DNA of 64,000 bases, taken from positions 25,303,631-25,367,630 of the forward strand of contig OY821749.1 in assembly GCA_963682055.1 (NCBI GenBank), written 5' to 3'. Shown here piece by piece: positions 61,327 to 64,000 of the stretch. This stretch comes from Primula veris. Lineage: Eukaryota > Streptophyta > Magnoliopsida > Ericales > Primulaceae. The position numbers were made by a program, and so were the translations under genes. Each line of letters starts with the position of its first letter. Position 1 is the first letter of the stretch. Below the pieces are notes generated by a model. That model was not told the DNA's origin, did not search any database, and saw only the letters and a list, made by a program, of their open reading frames with translations.

Positions 61327-62689
61327 TTGAGAGTGTTGTTATTATCACGTTTAAAATATATCTTCAAATTCAACCCGCTTTATTTTACTAATCAGCTTAA
61401 TTCATTGCTCATTTATAAAAATAATGAAACACGAAAAACCACAAACATTTCCAACAATATTTAATGACCGGACCCAATTATTTTCTTTTTTCATCTAACT
61501 TACTTTGTTATAAAAGTGATGCTACGGTCATCCACAAAATTGACGCCGATTAGATGGAATAGTCATATTCATAATTTTCTCAAGGCAAAATCTCAAATCT
61601 CAAAAAAAAAAAATGGACGTGTAAAATAAATTACTTGTTGTTTATAACATTTGTTTTTTATGAGTATGTTTTGTTTCTAACTTTTAGAAAAGTAAAATAG
61701 ACAGTATGGTTAAAGAAAAAATTGTGTTCAATATCCCAGACATTAAAGAAAAAATTTGAAAACATTTCAAATTAATTTTTTTTCTATCAATCTACATATT
61801 CATTTGTTATTTTTTTTTTTCATTTAAATATCGAGTAATACTATACCCACAACTTGCACACAACTCACACATTTCATAGGCTAATAAAATCCATATTTAT
61901 CCCTTCAAATATATATAAAATTCTACAATTTGATAAATCAAAATATAAATATTCAACATAATAAAAAGTCAATTTACTAAAAATTCAAACAAAAATATAA
62001 TAGAACCCTAGTTGATCATACCCTAAATTTAAATATTAATTAAAAAAAATTGTTAAATATAAAACTCAAAACACTAAAAACTCAAATAAAATCATATCAG
62101 AACGTTACTTGAGCTTACCTAAATTTAAATATTAATAAAAAATAAAAAAAAATTGTTAAATATAGTATTACTAACGATCAAAACCCTTGATAAGTTGGAT
62201 ATAACATGTAATATGACATATCACCGGATTGATTTTTTTAATATGAAAAATGCAAGAAAAAACATTTTCCAATCTAAAACTATGAAAGGAATAAAGCTGA
62301 GTTTGCGTCCAAAAAGTTCAATTTGCACGAAACCAAAAGAGAATTTACATTAGTCAAAGAAAGTATTATTGTTGATGTCAATTATATTCTGCTCTATACA
62401 TTATTAAATTGAAGACTATACTACTTTTTCATTAAATTGACAAAATAATTTGATAAATAGATGGTGAAAATTACGTTATGAAGATTGGTGAATTGATTTC
62501 ATGAACAACTCGGAGTTGTTTATTCTATTTATTTCGATTCATAACATCAATAATTGTTTTACAGAAAAACAGTCATTTAGTACATAGTTTAAGACTTATT
62601 TCTCAAAAACTCTAGTTAAAATCTGTTTAACATTAGGTACACATGTTCAATAAAAGTATATTCTTGATAGAACATAAAAATTAGACCCG
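61327..62689. other. Intergenic
   Basis: Very AT-rich. The stretch 61975-62160 contains two similar copies of AAATTTAAATATTAATTAAAAAAAATTGTTAAATATA. No gene. Confidence 0.5.
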
Positions 62690-63240
62690 AATATTCTATT
62701 CGGGTAATAATCAACCCACTTTATAAATGGGTATTCAACGCTTAAATGGGTCGTCTCATACTTTTTATAGTAATTGAGGTGTTACTATCAAAAGCTCAAG
62801 CCCAATCAAATGGGGACTCATGTCTGAAAAACCTCTGGGATGAAGACATTTGTCAACATCCTATAAGGCATAGTTGCCTATAAATAGCCAACTACCCCTC
62901 CTAGAAAAGGACCAGAAAATCTATCCAAAAAATATAGAGAGAAGTTGAGAAAAGAGAGAAACTAAACAACGCACACCACTTCGAGAAATAAACCGAGAAA
63001 AGACAAAGCCGAGCACCGAATAAAAGGGGAGAAAGATCAAGACGAGAAATTAAATAGTCATATCGAGCACAATTGTAAAACCGAAATACTAATCCGAGCA
63101 AGTGTAATAGTCCGAACAAGGATAATAATCCGAAAAATAATAAAGATCAGGAAGTGTCCATTATTCACGGTTGATTTACTATTATATCATTGTTGAAAAT
63201 CCTAACGCGACCGAACAAAGTTATGGATTTATCAATTCTA
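62690..63240 (+). other. LTR-like or promoter-like region
   Basis: A strong TATA box CCTATAAATAGCC (62877-62889) is followed by a purine-rich stretch with many CGAG/CCGA words (62940-63130), like the transcribed part of a solo LTR. No LTR termini or coding sequence could be fixed. Confidence 0.3.
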
Positions 63241-64000
63241 TTAACTTTTTTCTATGTTATATCGTTGATAATGAATGATGTTACATTGATATGTAACCCA
63301 AATTGAAGTTTTTCTTAATTAAGTCAAAAAATATGTACTAAACATTAACTATTTCTATTTTATCATCCGACTGTCTATAGTAAATCAATTCTAAAGGCCA
63401 TTTCTAATGGTAAAAAAACTCATTTGGTGAATGAAAATTTCGATCTAACAAAACTGATCCGTTGTTCCTAGAGCTATCACTCATATTTGATCCATGAGGT
63501 TCATCAAGGAAGTGACATGTGCCTTGACAAATTTGTAAAAGTTTCGACAATATCCAATAAGCAATAAATTGATAGATCTATAGTGAATGAAACAGCGCTT
63601 CACGAATAATTTTGTCATATTTCCAAAGTAATAGTAGTATACAGTAAAATAAAGTTTGTCAAATACTTGCCAATTATTTTGTCATGTACTCATCTAGTAA
63701 TAAAAACAAAGACAACATATCTATCGAAAAATTGTGTTACTCAAGTGTCGCACGATCATAATCATTGTCTAGGATTGGCATAATTGCATTATTACGTACG
63801 AGAGGAATAATTTAATGTGTGATATAAGTTTTACAAATAGTTCCATTGCCAAAACCTCCTTAAGTCCTTATCGTGCAGAAATGTGCGGCCAATCTTATAG
63901 AAATTACTTTTTCCAAGTATTTTTTTTTAATCAGAAAATATTTTTTCCAAGTACAATATTATCATTTACAATTGCTAAACTATTCAAGTCTATATCCTCG
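63241..64000. other. Intergenic to the window end
   Basis: No gene or element recognised. Confidence 0.5.

Overview
The window is AT-rich nuclear DNA of a flowering plant, almost certainly a eudicot. The evidence is plant-specific families (two CBL-interacting protein kinases, a U-box/ARM E3 ligase, an OVATE family protein, an F-box gene), GT-AG introns and an accessory fraction of typical plant transposons (MULE, hAT, CACTA, Helitron, Stowaway, Ty1-copia, LINE). No prokaryotic, organellar or viral gene set is present. The species cannot be told from the sequence.

Layout. 1-1021: F-box gene on the minus strand, broken by two frameshifts and cut by the window edge. 1916-5156: a Mutator-like element with a perfect 9-bp target duplication. 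It carries a fragment of a GCN5-type histone acetyltransferase gene and large minisatellites. 6747-8111: intronless CIPK2/CIPK10-like kinase. 11740-12284: 3' tail of a copia element. 13319-21570: a split minus-strand gene for an 801-aa membrane/coiled-coil protein of the plant 'stress response NST1-like' family. Its 42-codon last exon lies behind a 3.9-kb intron that hosts a 367-bp Helitron. 22057-30140: no intact gene; decayed MATE-like exons, a 141-bp hAT MITE, a CACTA MITE and Helitron ends. 31340-33376: CIPK11/CIPK14-like kinase split by a 744-bp intron. 35259-36501: a hAT element nested in a CACTA MITE. 36670-41263: Stowaway MITE, LINE relic, a minus-strand LTR and a 225-bp tandem duplication. 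41264-46040: truncated Ty1-copia element full of small hairpins. 47923-49953: PUB16-like U-box gene. 50054-54482: full-length hAT transposon with an intact 811-aa transposase and perfect 8-bp target duplications. 59547-60596: OVATE family protein with TATA box and poly(A) signal. The rest is intergenic DNA and repeat relics.

The host genes do not form one pathway. The two CIPKs are calcium-responsive kinases normally activated by CBL calcium sensors, but they belong to different subgroups and look like neighbours by chance. The main interest is in the mobile DNA: the GCN5-capturing MULE, the autonomous hAT and its deletion derivative in the same window, the transposon nest, the intron in a normally intronless CIPK clade, and a set of small hairpins in the copia relic that share an 8-nt loop.
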